A stretch of DNA of 8,539 nucleotides from Elusimicrobiota bacterium. Lineage in GTDB: Bacteria > Elusimicrobiota > Elusimicrobia > 2-01-FULL-59-12 > JACPXA01. Positions 1-6,212 of the stretch are shown here, one piece after another. Under the pieces are notes generated by a model. It was not told where the DNA came from. It did not search any database and saw only the letters and a program-made list of their open reading frames with translations. The stretch covers positions 1-8,539 of the forward strand of contig JACPXA010000017.1 in NCBI GenBank assembly GCA_016196785.1, written 5' to 3'. The stretch's first letter is position 1, and every line of letters begins with the position of its first letter. Both the position numbers and the translations under genes were made by a program.

Positions 1-26
1 GGCCGCTTAGGCTCACTCCGCCACAT
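1..26 (-). CDS. possible 5' end of a further minus-strand gene (cut by window edge)
   Basis: Reading the minus strand past the porin gene, an ATG at 26-24 opens the frame MWRSEPKR and runs off the window. A purine-rich stretch (GGGGGGGAGAG) lies about 7-17 bases upstream and could act as a ribosome binding site. Only eight codons are visible, so no family can be named. The rest of bases 27-65 is a short spacer with nothing else recognisable. Confidence 0.15.
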
Positions 27-65
27 CCCCCGGCTCTCCCCCCCAAACGATTTCCTGCTTCGTCC

Positions 66-1181
66 TTAAAATGGGTGGGCGCCATGGGGCCCCAGGTTGA
101 AGGTTACCTTCACAAACCCCAGGGTTTCACGGGCGCCGTCTGCCAGCTTGGCATGTCTCCCTTGCAGGCTGATGAGGCTGAATTCTGACGGGGTGAAGGT
201 CAGATACATCAGTCCGCCCCGGTCCCGTGACTCGCTCTCTTTCGGGACGCCGGTGAGGTCGTACCGCCCTCCAACCCGCCACCGTCTGGCAAACTGCCAT
301 TCAACATGGGAGAACAGCCCCATACTGGCGACACGGTTGGTTGTGCTGACGTCGCGGCGATTCCAGAGCACCTCGGTCTGCCAGAGGAATGAACGGTAGA
401 TCGCCCGGCGAGGATCCTTCCAACGAAAGGTGCAGTCCACCCCATAGAGCCGGGTGTGAAGGGTCTCAGAGGAGCTGCTGACCGGCTCAAAGGCTTGGCC
501 GGCGGGCCCATAGGCCATTGACCCCCCCAGCGTCACGTTGGTCGCTTCCGTCAGGTCCCGATAGGCGCTGAGCCGCTCCACATAGAGGAGGTCCTTGCGC
601 GTCGCTTTGTCGAACGCCGCGCTGTCCTCCTTCCTGGGCGCTGTCGTTACCTCCGAGTCCAGGTTAAGGAAGAGCCAGGGGTTCGGCACGTGCCAGGAGA
701 GTGAAGCTCCCGTACCGGAGAGACCCTCCTCTCCTATGAGCCGCTGGTGAACCAGGGGACGATCCGCAAACGGCGTCTCCGGCGTGTGAATGCGGTTGAA
801 CCTCCCGAGGTTCGCACGAAACTTCCCCATTTTGAGGGCCAGTTGGCCCGGGAGCTCGAACCACGTCAAATAACCTTCTTCGAGGTCTACCTTGCCGTCC
901 CCTCCGATCGCCACAAACACGTCCCCGCGGGCATACGGATCCACGACCGATTGGAACGCCAGCTCCATTTCCTTGATTTGAGCGGCGGCCGGCGGTTCTT
1001 CTCCCGGGGCGGTGTGCCGTCGTCCCGTTTCCGCCTGCAGCCAGCCAACCACGCTGATATTCGGATTGAGGATATTCGAGGCTTGCAAGGCCCCCACCGC
1101 TGTAGGTGTCTGTTGCGCCCAACTCAAGCAGGTCGTCTCACAGAGGCTCAGGGCCATGATGAGCCGGATGATCAATCGCAT
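66..1181 (-). CDS. outer-membrane beta-barrel, porin-like protein
   Basis: A 371-residue protein with a Sec signal peptide (residues 1-22, MRLIIRLIMALSL... ending LSWA before QQ), followed by a sequence rich in alternating hydrophobic and polar residues. It ends in Phe after a VTFNL strand, as expected of a barrel folded by the BAM machinery. The segment around residues 100-150 (VDPYARGD, EEGYLTW, GKFRANLGRFNR, DRPLV, GEEGLSGTG) resembles uncharacterised porin or phosphate-porin-like proteins of Gram-negative bacteria. The frame is open 19 codons further upstream, but I chose the ATG at 1181 because GGAGGG sits 7 bases before it (1189-1194) and the signal peptide then begins naturally. It is divergent from the glycosyltransferase gene. 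The substrate is unknown. A simple structural outer-membrane role cannot be excluded. Confidence 0.8.
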   Translation of the reverse strand: MRLIIRLIMALSLCETTCLSWAQQTPTAVGALQASNILNPNISVVGWLQAETGRRHTAPGEEPPAAAQIKEMELAFQSVVDPYARGDVFVAIGGDGKVDLEEGYLTWFELPGQLALKMGKFRANLGRFNRIHTPETPFADRPLVHQRLIGEEGLSGTGASLSWHVPNPWLFLNLDSEVTTAPRKEDSAAFDKATRKDLLYVERLSAYRDLTEATNVTLGGSMAYGPAGQAFEPVSSSSETLHTRLYGVDCTFRWKDPRRAIYRSFLWQTEVLWNRRDVSTTNRVASMGLFSHVEWQFARRWRVGGRYDLTGVPKESESRDRGGLMYLTFTPSEFSLISLQGRHAKLADGARETLGFVKVTFNLGPHGAHPF

Positions 1182-1209
1182 ACGCGCGCCCTCCAACGAG
1201 GGAAAATAT

Positions 1210-1238
1210 CTCCTATCACTTTCCCCGTGCCCTGTCAA
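1210..1238 (-). promoter_or_regulatory. candidate sigma-70 promoter of the porin-like gene
   Basis: On the minus strand a perfect -35 box TTGACA (plus-strand 1233-1238) is followed after 17 bases by TAGGAG (1210-1215). This is a weak -10, but it is preceded by an extended TGA element (TGATAGGAG). The predicted transcript would start near 1203 and give a leader of about 20 bases containing the GGAGGG ribosome binding site. The -35 and spacing are good and the -10 is poor, so confidence is modest. On the plus strand TAGAAT at 1246-1251 could be a -10 for the glycosyltransferase, but it has no matching -35. Confidence 0.4.
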
Positions 1239-1271
1239 GTTGCGTTAGAATACCTGAGCCCAAAAGGTATA

Positions 1272-2909
1272 ATGCCGTTGGTGAGTGGCTCCAAGCGGCA
1301 TTTGCTCTGGCTAACGCTCCTCTTCGGGGCCTGGTATGTGCTCCCGTTGGGTTCCCGGACGCTGTGGGATCCGGATGAGGGACGGTATGCCGAAATCGCC
1401 CGGGAGATGGTCGAACAGCAGGAGTGGGTCACCCCCCACCTCAACTATCTCAAGTACTTCGAAAAACCCCCGCTCATGTATTGGCTCACGGCACTCTCCC
1501 TTAAGGTTTTCGGAGAGCGCGAAGTCGCGGCCCGGCTCTGGTGTGCGCTGTTCGGGGTCGGTGGGGTGCTCCTGACCTATGGCCTCGGGACGCTGCTCGG
1601 CGGCGCCGCCTTAGGATGGCCCGCAGCGATCATCTTGGGGACCGCGCTGGGCTACGTGGGGTTTAGCCAGTACCTCACCCTGGATATGGCGCTCACCTTT
1701 TTGACGACCTTGGCCCTGTTCTGCCTCACGCTGGAGCGGACCCGGCCGCAATACCGAGGGCTGGCTTTGGTTGGTATGTCGGTGGCGGTGGGGTGCGCGG
1801 TCCTCACCAAAGGACTGATCGGGATATTCCCCTTTGGGGTCGCTCTGGTGACATGGTTATTGGACCGGGAACGCCTGCCCTTTCAGCCGTTTCGCTGGGG
1901 TGTGAGACTCCTCATCGCAGCGGCCGTAGCCGCGCCCTGGTTTGTCCTCGTCAGTCTGAGAAACCCAGAGTTTCCACGGTTCTTCTTTCTCCATGAGCAT
2001 CTCCAGCGGTTTCTCACCCACGGTCACGAGCGGCCGGGGTCGCTCCTTTATTATGTGCCGGTGGTCCTCCTGGGATTTTTTCCTTGGAGTTGCTGCTTCC
2101 CAATCAGAGGATTACATCAATCCCCACGTTGGCGGGGGTTTCCGTTGGTCTGGGCAGGAGTGATTCTTGGTTTCTTTTCGCTCTCGCGGTCTAAGCTTCC
2201 AGGGTATGTGCTTCCCGCCTTCCCGGCGCTAGCGCTCCTCATCGGTGAAAGATGGCGGCGGCAGATGGAGACCCGCCAGCCGGTGTCCCGTGGGGCGCTG
2301 GGGTTGGTGGTGATTGCTTTCATGGGGCTCGCTGGCGGGGTGGCCTGGGTGGCGGTTGGGGGACGGTCCCTTGGCGAAGTCCCGGCGGCGTCTTCGGGGC
2401 TATGGCTCATCGCCGGAATCGCCTTCGCGGCAGGAATCGGGCTCCTGATCCTCGGACATCAGGGTTCTGCGCACCGAACCTTTTACGGGTTGGTGGGAGC
2501 TTCGCTGGCGATCACATTCGGTTGCTACCCTGCGCTACGTTCAGCCGATCCCCATCAATCGAACAAAGCGCTGGTACAGGCCATTGGTCCTCGCTTACGT
2601 CCGGAGACTCACCTCGTCAGCTATGGGATCAACTATGAACGCCGTCTACAGTCACTGGCCTTCTACGCGAAACGGCCCGTCTTGATGATCGGTGGGCCGT
2701 GGGAATTCGAATTGGGGGCTCGCATGGCAAGCATCCCAGCGGTATTCCCTGATACTCCGGGATCGTTGAGCCAATTATTCAGCGCGCATGAGGATTTGAT
2801 TGGGGTGACCAAGATTGAACCATGGGCGGACCTTCAACGAGGGTTTCCACTCCCCTTAGTCGAGCTGGCACGTAGCAGTGACAAAGTCGCTTTTACCCGA
2901 CGACGTTGA
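1272..2909 (+). CDS. GT39/ArnT-like membrane glycosyltransferase (PMT family)
   Basis: A 545-residue polytopic inner-membrane protein. After a first hydrophobic helix (about residues 10-26) comes the periplasmic-loop signature LWDPDEGRYAEIAREM (32-46). Its Asp35-Glu36 pair matches the acidic motif that PMT/ArnT-type transferases use for metal and lipid-linked sugar binding. Next is EKPPLMYWL (64-72), also diagnostic. About ten further hydrophobic segments follow, then a soluble C-terminal part of roughly 130 residues. Such enzymes transfer a sugar from a polyprenyl-phosphate donor to lipid A, protein or another glycan on the periplasmic side. The acceptor cannot be read from sequence. The start is ATG 1272 with a weak AAAAGG upstream. 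The frame is open from 747, but that stretch is antisense to the porin gene and was excluded. The stop overlaps a possible TTG start of tadA. Confidence 0.88.
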   Translation: MPLVSGSKRHLLWLTLLFGAWYVLPLGSRTLWDPDEGRYAEIAREMVEQQEWVTPHLNYLKYFEKPPLMYWLTALSLKVFGEREVAARLWCALFGVGGVLLTYGLGTLLGGAALGWPAAIILGTALGYVGFSQYLTLDMALTFLTTLALFCLTLERTRPQYRGLALVGMSVAVGCAVLTKGLIGIFPFGVALVTWLLDRERLPFQPFRWGVRLLIAAAVAAPWFVLVSLRNPEFPRFFFLHEHLQRFLTHGHERPGSLLYYVPVVLLGFFPWSCCFPIRGLHQSPRWRGFPLVWAGVILGFFSLSRSKLPGYVLPAFPALALLIGERWRRQMETRQPVSRGALGLVVIAFMGLAGGVAWVAVGGRSLGEVPAASSGLWLIAGIAFAAGIGLLILGHQGSAHRTFYGLVGASLAITFGCYPALRSADPHQSNKALVQAIGPRLRPETHLVSYGINYERRLQSLAFYAKRPVLMIGGPWEFELGARMASIPAVFPDTPGSLSQLFSAHEDLIGVTKIEPWADLQRGFPLPLVELARSSDKVAFTRRR

Positions 2910-2966
2910 CTAGAAAACCGTTGAAAAGCTGGACCCCCTCAAGCGGTTATCTCCGCGCATGCGGGC

Positions 2967-2997
2967 CGTCATCCCCGCGAACGCGGGGAGCCAGGCC
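2967..2997. repeat. REP-like palindromic element at the 5' side of tadA
   Basis: The unit CGTCATCCCCGCGAACGCGGGGAGCCAGGCC contains a perfect 8-bp stem, TCCCCGCG (2972-2979) against CGCGGGGA (2982-2989), with a two-base AA loop. It closely resembles the dispersed GTCATyCCCGCGAAnGCGGGrATCC palindromes found in many copies in diverse bacterial genomes. A smaller CCGC-GCAT-GCGG hairpin lies just before it (2953-2964). It has no T-tract and so does not look like a rho-independent terminator. Only one copy is visible in this window, so its repeat nature rests on the resemblance. Confidence 0.6.
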
Positions 2998-3022
2998 TGG
3001 GCCCTCATCCCTAGAACGGTTT

Positions 3023-3451
3023 ATGCAACTGGCCTTAGTGGAAGCTCGTGCGGCAGGCCGGTCAGGGGAGGTTCCCATCGGCGCGGTGGCGGTGCTCGAT
3101 GGGCAGATCATTGCGCGGGGGCAGAACCGCTCTATCCGTGATTCCGACCCTACTGCACATGCGGAGATTGTCGTTCTCCGGCGTGTCGCCCGTCGATTGA
3201 AGAATTATCGTCTGAATGACGTCGTTTTATATGTCACGATCGAGCCCTGTGCGATGTGTGCAGGAGCGATGGTCTGGGCACGGGTGAAGACCGTCGTCTT
3301 CGGAGCCCTCGATCCGAAGGCAGGGGCCTGTGGCTCAGTCATGAACGTACTCTGGCACCCCGCATCTAATCATCGTCCTAAACTCCTCAGAGGGATACTG
3401 GAAAACGACTGCCGCCGCCTCCTCCAACAGTTCTTTCGCTCAAGACGATAG
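3023..3451 (+). CDS. tadA: tRNA-specific adenosine deaminase TadA
   Basis: A zinc-dependent cytidine-deaminase-fold enzyme. It converts adenosine 34 to inosine in the anticodon wobble position of tRNA-Arg(ACG), allowing CGU/CGC/CGA decoding. The zinc and catalytic motifs are complete: H46-A47-E48 in DPTAHAEI, and P75-C76-A77-M78-C79 in the second half. They match E. coli TadA with an offset of about 11. From the ATG at 3023 the protein has 142 residues, somewhat short at the N-terminus. The family helix seems to begin a few residues earlier (LERFMQLAL), but the only in-frame upstream starts are TTG at 2906 (overlapping the glycosyltransferase stop) and TTG at 2921. Using those would make residues out of the REP-like palindrome. 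None of the three has a good ribosome binding site. Function is sure and the start is not. Confidence 0.92.
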   Translation: MQLALVEARAAGRSGEVPIGAVAVLDGQIIARGQNRSIRDSDPTAHAEIVVLRRVARRLKNYRLNDVVLYVTIEPCAMCAGAMVWARVKTVVFGALDPKAGACGSVMNVLWHPASNHRPKLLRGILENDCRRLLQQFFRSRR

Positions 3452-3575
3452 GGCGTGATTTCAGGAAATTCCTTCTATGAGTGGACCGCCACCACGCTTT
3501 CATTTGACGTTAGCCTATGATTATGCCATCTTGCGTTATGCCAGTTAGCTTAACGCCTGGAGGAGTGCGTCCCTC
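3452..3575. other. intergenic spacer between tadA and the propeller gene
   Basis: This 124-base spacer holds a small AGGAAATTCCT palindrome (about 3462-3474), a TTGACG hexamer at 3504-3509 and TATGAT at 3516-3521. The two hexamers are only 6 bases apart and cannot form one standard promoter. A GGAGGAG ribosome binding site at 3559-3565 serves the next gene. A promoter is likely here, but I cannot place it. Confidence 0.3.
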
Positions 3576-4742
3576 ATGAAAAATCCTTTCGTCGTTTCCC
3601 CCATGAAGCCTCTGTGGCACACCCTGCGATGGCTCACCCTTCTAGGTCTTGTGGCTGTCCCCCCAACGCATGCGAATGTGACCCTCACGGCGGGTCCCCA
3701 AGAGGATGTGCTGAAACCTCATGCCTTTGGACTCACCGATTTCCCGGATGGTTTGATCGGAGTGATTAAGCAAGGGGTTCGGTTTTATTGGTTCGTCGGG
3801 AGTTTCGCACCGGACGATCGGACGAAAACGTACCTCATACGATTGGTAGGAGACCGCCTCGACCATCTCAAGCCGGACCCCATGGATCCCCAAGGAAACG
3901 TCGTTCCCGTCTTGCGTCCAGGAGCCAAAGGCACCTACGATGATCATATAGCGGGTAACGGTTCTATTTATCTGGATGAGAAAACAGGCACGCTGTATTT
4001 CTGGTATCAAGCCATGCGCGAAATTTCCGAGGAAGCGGAACAACAGAAAAGAGCGGTGCCTGGTGCGTACGTCTATCCAGCCTACAGCACGATCGGTGTC
4101 GCCGTGTCCGAGGACCTCGGCAGCACGTGGCAAAAGAAAGGGGTGGACCTCCAACTTCATTTACCTTGGGCCACCTTTGTTTCTCGAAACGATCTCCCCA
4201 TGGCCGATTCCTACCCGCCCGCCGTTGTGCGACGGGGCGATTATCTCTACATGTATTACGCCGATTATGAAGAAGCGCATCCCATCCCAGCCATTACAGT
4301 GGCCCGTTTGGCGGTTTCGGAGATCGGCCGCTTTCCTCACGCGTGGGAAAAGTACTACCAAGGGTCTTTCCAAGAACCGGCGAGCGGAGGGCGCTTCACG
4401 GCGATTTTACCGGAAGGCATGGAAACCGAGAACCATTGGACTGGCGCTTTTCCATCGGTTAGCTACAGCACCTATTTGCAGCAGTGGTTGATGGTGCACT
4501 GCGGCGGGGAGAATCCGCTCTACTGGCGAACGTCCAAAGACGGCCTTCATTGGTCAGAGCCTCAGATCCTGGCGCGCGATCAGAATCCAAAACATTGGTA
4601 CATGGCTCCTACCGTTGTGGGGTTGGATGGTATGCCTGGCGTGAGCGCCCAAGAATTCTATGTCTATTATGCGTACGCCCCCAATGAACGCGCCGCGCCA
4701 GGCGGTTGGATGGTGCGCCGAAGAATACGTCTGCAAAAATAA
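3576..4742 (+). CDS. secreted beta-propeller protein with Asp-box motifs, function unknown
   Basis: A 388-residue protein. GGAGGAG (3559-3565) lies 10 bases before ATG 3576 and supports this start. ATG 3603 would give a cleaner signal peptide, with cleavage in either case probably after THA (residue 33). The mature part is built of short beta-strands with repeated aromatic motifs (YFWYQAM, YLYMYYADY, YVYYAYAP). It has two Asp-box/BNR-like turns: SEDLGSTW at 178-185 and SKDGLHWSEP at 320-329. These are typical of five- or six-bladed propellers such as sialidases and GH32/43-type hydrolases. Acidic clusters such as GTYDDH (119-124) could line a carbohydrate site. I cannot identify catalytic residues, so glycan binding or hydrolysis is inference. 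The neighbouring membrane glycosyltransferase makes a surface-glycan context possible but not demonstrated. Confidence 0.7.
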   Translation: MKNPFVVSPMKPLWHTLRWLTLLGLVAVPPTHANVTLTAGPQEDVLKPHAFGLTDFPDGLIGVIKQGVRFYWFVGSFAPDDRTKTYLIRLVGDRLDHLKPDPMDPQGNVVPVLRPGAKGTYDDHIAGNGSIYLDEKTGTLYFWYQAMREISEEAEQQKRAVPGAYVYPAYSTIGVAVSEDLGSTWQKKGVDLQLHLPWATFVSRNDLPMADSYPPAVVRRGDYLYMYYADYEEAHPIPAITVARLAVSEIGRFPHAWEKYYQGSFQEPASGGRFTAILPEGMETENHWTGAFPSVSYSTYLQQWLMVHCGGENPLYWRTSKDGLHWSEPQILARDQNPKHWYMAPTVVGLDGMPGVSAQEFYVYYAYAPNERAAPGGWMVRRRIRLQK

Positions 4743-4749
4743 ACCTGCA

Positions 4750-4780
4750 CTATGACTGTCATCATAGGTTTCTATATTTG
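4750..4780 (+). terminator. weak stem-loop after the propeller gene
   Basis: CTATGA (4750-4755) pairs with TCATAG (4762-4767) across the loop CTGTCA, and AAC/GTT could extend the stem. A T-rich but interrupted run follows (GTTTCTATATTTG). It starts 7 bases after the propeller stop codon, so it may terminate that transcript. The stem is short and AT-rich and the T-tract imperfect. The same DNA may have carried part of the original ssrA promoter before the IS arrived. Confidence 0.3.
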
Positions 4781-4785
4781 TACAA
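4778..4785. repeat. left target-site duplication of the IS (TTGTACAA)
   Basis: The octamer TTGTACAA abuts the left inverted repeat and recurs exactly at 5780-5787 outside the right one. Eight bases is the duplication length usual for IS1595-family insertions. The octamer is also its own reverse complement, so it could alternatively be counted as the outermost part of the inverted repeats. Confidence 0.75.
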
Positions 4786-4810
4786 GATGCTTATCCGCTT
4801 GACTCCGAAG
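4786..4810 (+). repeat. left terminal inverted repeat of the IS
   Basis: GATGCTTATCCGCTTGACTC followed by CGAAG; it pairs with the reverse complement of 5755-5779 with mismatches at positions 1, 12, 13 and 16. Shared blocks are ATGCTTATCC and ACTCCGAAG. Confidence 0.85.
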
Positions 4811-5720
4811 ACCTCAACTGCTTGTAGGTAATGGGGTGTCGCTGGACGCCAATCCCCAGCAGGGACAAGAACGCATGTTCACGAACGAAGCGCCGGTTAA
4901 ACCGAAACGTGAACTCATCGAGGTAGTATTGTAGATGATAGGGATCGACGCCATGGTACGTGCCCAGCAACCACGTCTTCAGATTCGAGATGACCCGATG
5001 GACCCATGGGAGCAGCTTGGAAGCTCTCTCAGGGGCTCGTTGGGGCTTCGGAGTATGCCTGTAGCCCTTGGCCTCCAGCGCCGCGTAGCCACGCCAGCCA
5101 TCGGTGATGACCCGACTCCCGCGTGCGATGTTCGTCACCACGAAGGGAGTCAGCGAGTCCGCCGAGGCATCAGGGATCACCTGCATCCGAACCCGTCCGG
5201 CGCGGTGGCCACGGACTTCGACGGCGACCGCCACCAGGCTCTTCGTCGCTGTCTGCCGGCCCACGACGCCGATCTCTCGCCCACCGATGTACGCCTCATC
5301 GACCTCCACCGGTCCGACGAGCTGCTCTCGACCGGGGCGCACCATCGCACGGCGGAGCTTGTGACACAACAGCCAGGCCGCTTGGTACGACCCCAGCCCC
5401 AGCGCGTGCTGCAGTTGCAAGGCCGAGATGCCGGGTTTGAGGGTGCTCATCAAGTAGGCCGCCCAGAACCACTGTGGCAGGGAGACGCGGCTGCGATGCA
5501 GGATCGTCCCCGCCGTCAGCGACACCTGGTAGCCACACGACTTGCACTGTTCCAGATTGCGGTGCGGCAGCGGAAAGGCCTGATCCCCTCGACAGCGTGG
5601 ACAGAAGAACCCGTCGGGCCAGCGGACCAGCCGCAGATAGGCTCGACAGGCCTCTGGCGTCGGGAACCGGGCTTGGAATTCCAGCAGCGTCCGGGGAAAA
5701 GACATTCCTTGTAGCGTCAT
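4791..5720 (-). CDS. IS1595-family (ISXO2-like) transposase
   Basis: A 309-residue transposase. An N-terminal zinc ribbon is formed by C40-x2-C43 and C59-x2-C62, as in the Zn_Tnp_IS1595 domain. A helical DNA-binding part follows (about 80-130), then an ISXO2-like RNase-H-fold catalytic domain. There, D141 in VEVDEAYIGG and D207 in ITDGWRGY are the two conserved aspartates. The segment H241-RVISNLK-T with N246 and K248 corresponds to the DDNK-type third position of this family. The closing motif YLDEFTFRFNRR is also typical. Length matches the family and no stop or frameshift interrupts it. ATG 5720 was chosen because it gives the full N-terminus. Neither it nor the ATG at 5705 has a clear ribosome binding site, which is common for transposases. 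It is convergent with the propeller gene and divergent from ssrA. Confidence 0.95.
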   Translation of the reverse strand: MTLQGMSFPRTLLEFQARFPTPEACRAYLRLVRWPDGFFCPRCRGDQAFPLPHRNLEQCKSCGYQVSLTAGTILHRSRVSLPQWFWAAYLMSTLKPGISALQLQHALGLGSYQAAWLLCHKLRRAMVRPGREQLVGPVEVDEAYIGGREIGVVGRQTATKSLVAVAVEVRGHRAGRVRMQVIPDASADSLTPFVVTNIARGSRVITDGWRGYAALEAKGYRHTPKPQRAPERASKLLPWVHRVISNLKTWLLGTYHGVDPYHLQYYLDEFTFRFNRRFVREHAFLSLLGIGVQRHPITYKQLRSSESSG

Positions 5721-5754
5721 CGTGATCGTGCATCATTCTACTATGGCTGGGGGC

Positions 5755-5779
5755 CTTCGGAGTTAAAAGGATAAGCATA
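5755..5779 (-). repeat. right terminal inverted repeat of the IS
   Basis: Reverse complement begins TATGCTTATCC and ends ACTCCGAAG, matching the left repeat at 21 of 25 positions. Confidence 0.85.
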
Positions 5780-5787
5780 TTGTACAA
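5780..5787. repeat. right target-site duplication of the IS (TTGTACAA)
   Basis: Exact copy of 4778-4785, directly outside the right inverted repeat. With the next base it reads TACAAT (5783-5788), a near-consensus -10 hexamer placed to start a short ssrA precursor about 20 bases before the mature 5' end. Confidence 0.75.
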
Positions 5788-5815
5788 TTAAGTTTGTCAA
5801 CGGTGACGATTGAAT

Positions 5816-6169
5816 GGGGGTGAAAGGGCTCGACAGAGGTGTGGGGGGTCTTCAGTCGCAGGTCCAAGTTGGCCGAAGCTTGGTAAAAAGTCGGCCACCA
5901 CAACAACTGCCAACCCTGAGTTGGCACTGGCTGCCTAACTAAGCGGCCACGCTCTCCTTGCCTTCGCCTACGGGGTGGGGAAGGGCGTCAAGCAGTAGGC
6001 TGGCAGCGTCATGCGCGTCTCGTCGTGGCGTTGCGAGACACAACGGGGCTGGCTATCCGGAAGGGGGGTTCAGAACCGTCCGGTTGGCGAGATCAACCTC
6101 TGAACTAAGCCTGTAGTGACCAGACTGACCCATCTCTGGACTGGGGTTCAATTCCCCACACCTCCACCA
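5816..6169 (+). ncRNA. ssrA: transfer-messenger RNA (tmRNA, one-piece)
   Basis: A 354-nt RNA that rescues stalled ribosomes with SmpB, acting first as tRNA-Ala and then as mRNA for a degradation tag. The 5' GGGGGTG (5816-5822) pairs with CACCTCC (6159-6165). The third pair is G-U, the alanyl-tRNA synthetase identity element. A discriminator A and encoded CCA end the gene. The T-arm is perfect: TGGGG (6142-6146), loop TTCAATT, CCCCA (6154-6158). The D-like segment AAAGGGCTCGAC follows the 5' strand. Pseudoknot PK1 is clear: CCAAG (5864-5868)/CTTGG (5879-5883), with GGCCGA (5871-5876) pairing TCGGCC (5891-5896). A second pseudoknot is GTCTCG/CGAGAC with CGTTG/CAACG, in the stretch 6017-6050. 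The tag frame ends in ELALAA. The IS lies just upstream and a terminator just downstream. Confidence 0.96.
5909..5938 (+). other. tmRNA tag-peptide reading frame (ANPELALAA)
   Basis: The frame GCC AAC CCT GAG TTG GCA CTG GCT GCC TAA encodes a 9-residue tag ending in the LALAA-type C-terminus recognised by ClpXP/ClpAP-like proteases. I place the resume codon at GCC 5909: it starts 12 bases after the end of PK1 (E. coli has 11) and has A at position -4. The frame is open upstream to GCC 5894, which would give ATTTTANPELALAA, but that codon belongs to the PK1 stem. Confidence 0.8.
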
Positions 6170-6175
6170 TCTCCA

Positions 6176-6206
6176 CCTCCCCTTAGTCAAGGGGAGGTTC
6201 CTTTTT
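6176..6206 (+). terminator. rho-independent terminator of ssrA
   Basis: A perfect 9-bp stem, CCTCCCCTT (6176-6184) and AAGGGGAGG (6189-6197), with a four-base loop AGTC, followed by TTCCTTTTT. It begins 7 bases after the CCA end of ssrA. Confidence 0.9.
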
Positions 6207-6212
6207 GCCACT

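Larger units (their letters stand above)
4786..5779 (-). mobile_element. IS1595-family insertion sequence, 994 bp, apparently complete
   Basis: A single-gene element with an intact zinc-ribbon/DDE transposase on the minus strand. It is bounded by 25-bp imperfect terminal inverted repeats (4786-4810 and 5755-5779, 21 of 25 matching) and by an 8-bp direct repeat TTGTACAA. The transposase stop codon (4791-4793) lies inside the left inverted repeat. No passenger gene or frameshift is seen, so it may be mobile. It sits between the propeller gene and ssrA, ending 36 bases before the first base of the mature tmRNA. Confidence 0.9.

Noticed and set aside
1182..1238. 19-codon upstream extension of the porin gene
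   Set aside because: The extension encodes no signal peptide, while ATG 1181 has GGAGGG 7 bases upstream and starts a clear one.
747..1271. 175-codon in-frame upstream extension of the glycosyltransferase
   Set aside because: It is antisense to the porin gene, has no membrane or family features, and the family N-terminal helix begins right after ATG 1272.
3504..3532. TTGACG with CATCTT as a promoter for the propeller gene
   Set aside because: The -10 matches only 3 of 6, and the better TATGAT is 6 bases from the -35, which is not a workable spacing.
3477..3548. 23-codon ORF (MSGPPPRFHLTLAYD...) between tadA and the propeller gene
   Set aside because: No properly spaced ribosome binding site and no resemblance to a known peptide.
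4935..5714. Long plus-strand open frame antisense to the transposase
   Set aside because: It mirrors the high-GC codons of the transposase and shows no recognisable domain or ribosome binding site.
5296..5787. 163-codon minus-strand frame overlapping the transposase 5' half
   Set aside because: Shadow frame of the transposase, which itself has intact zinc-ribbon and DDE motifs.
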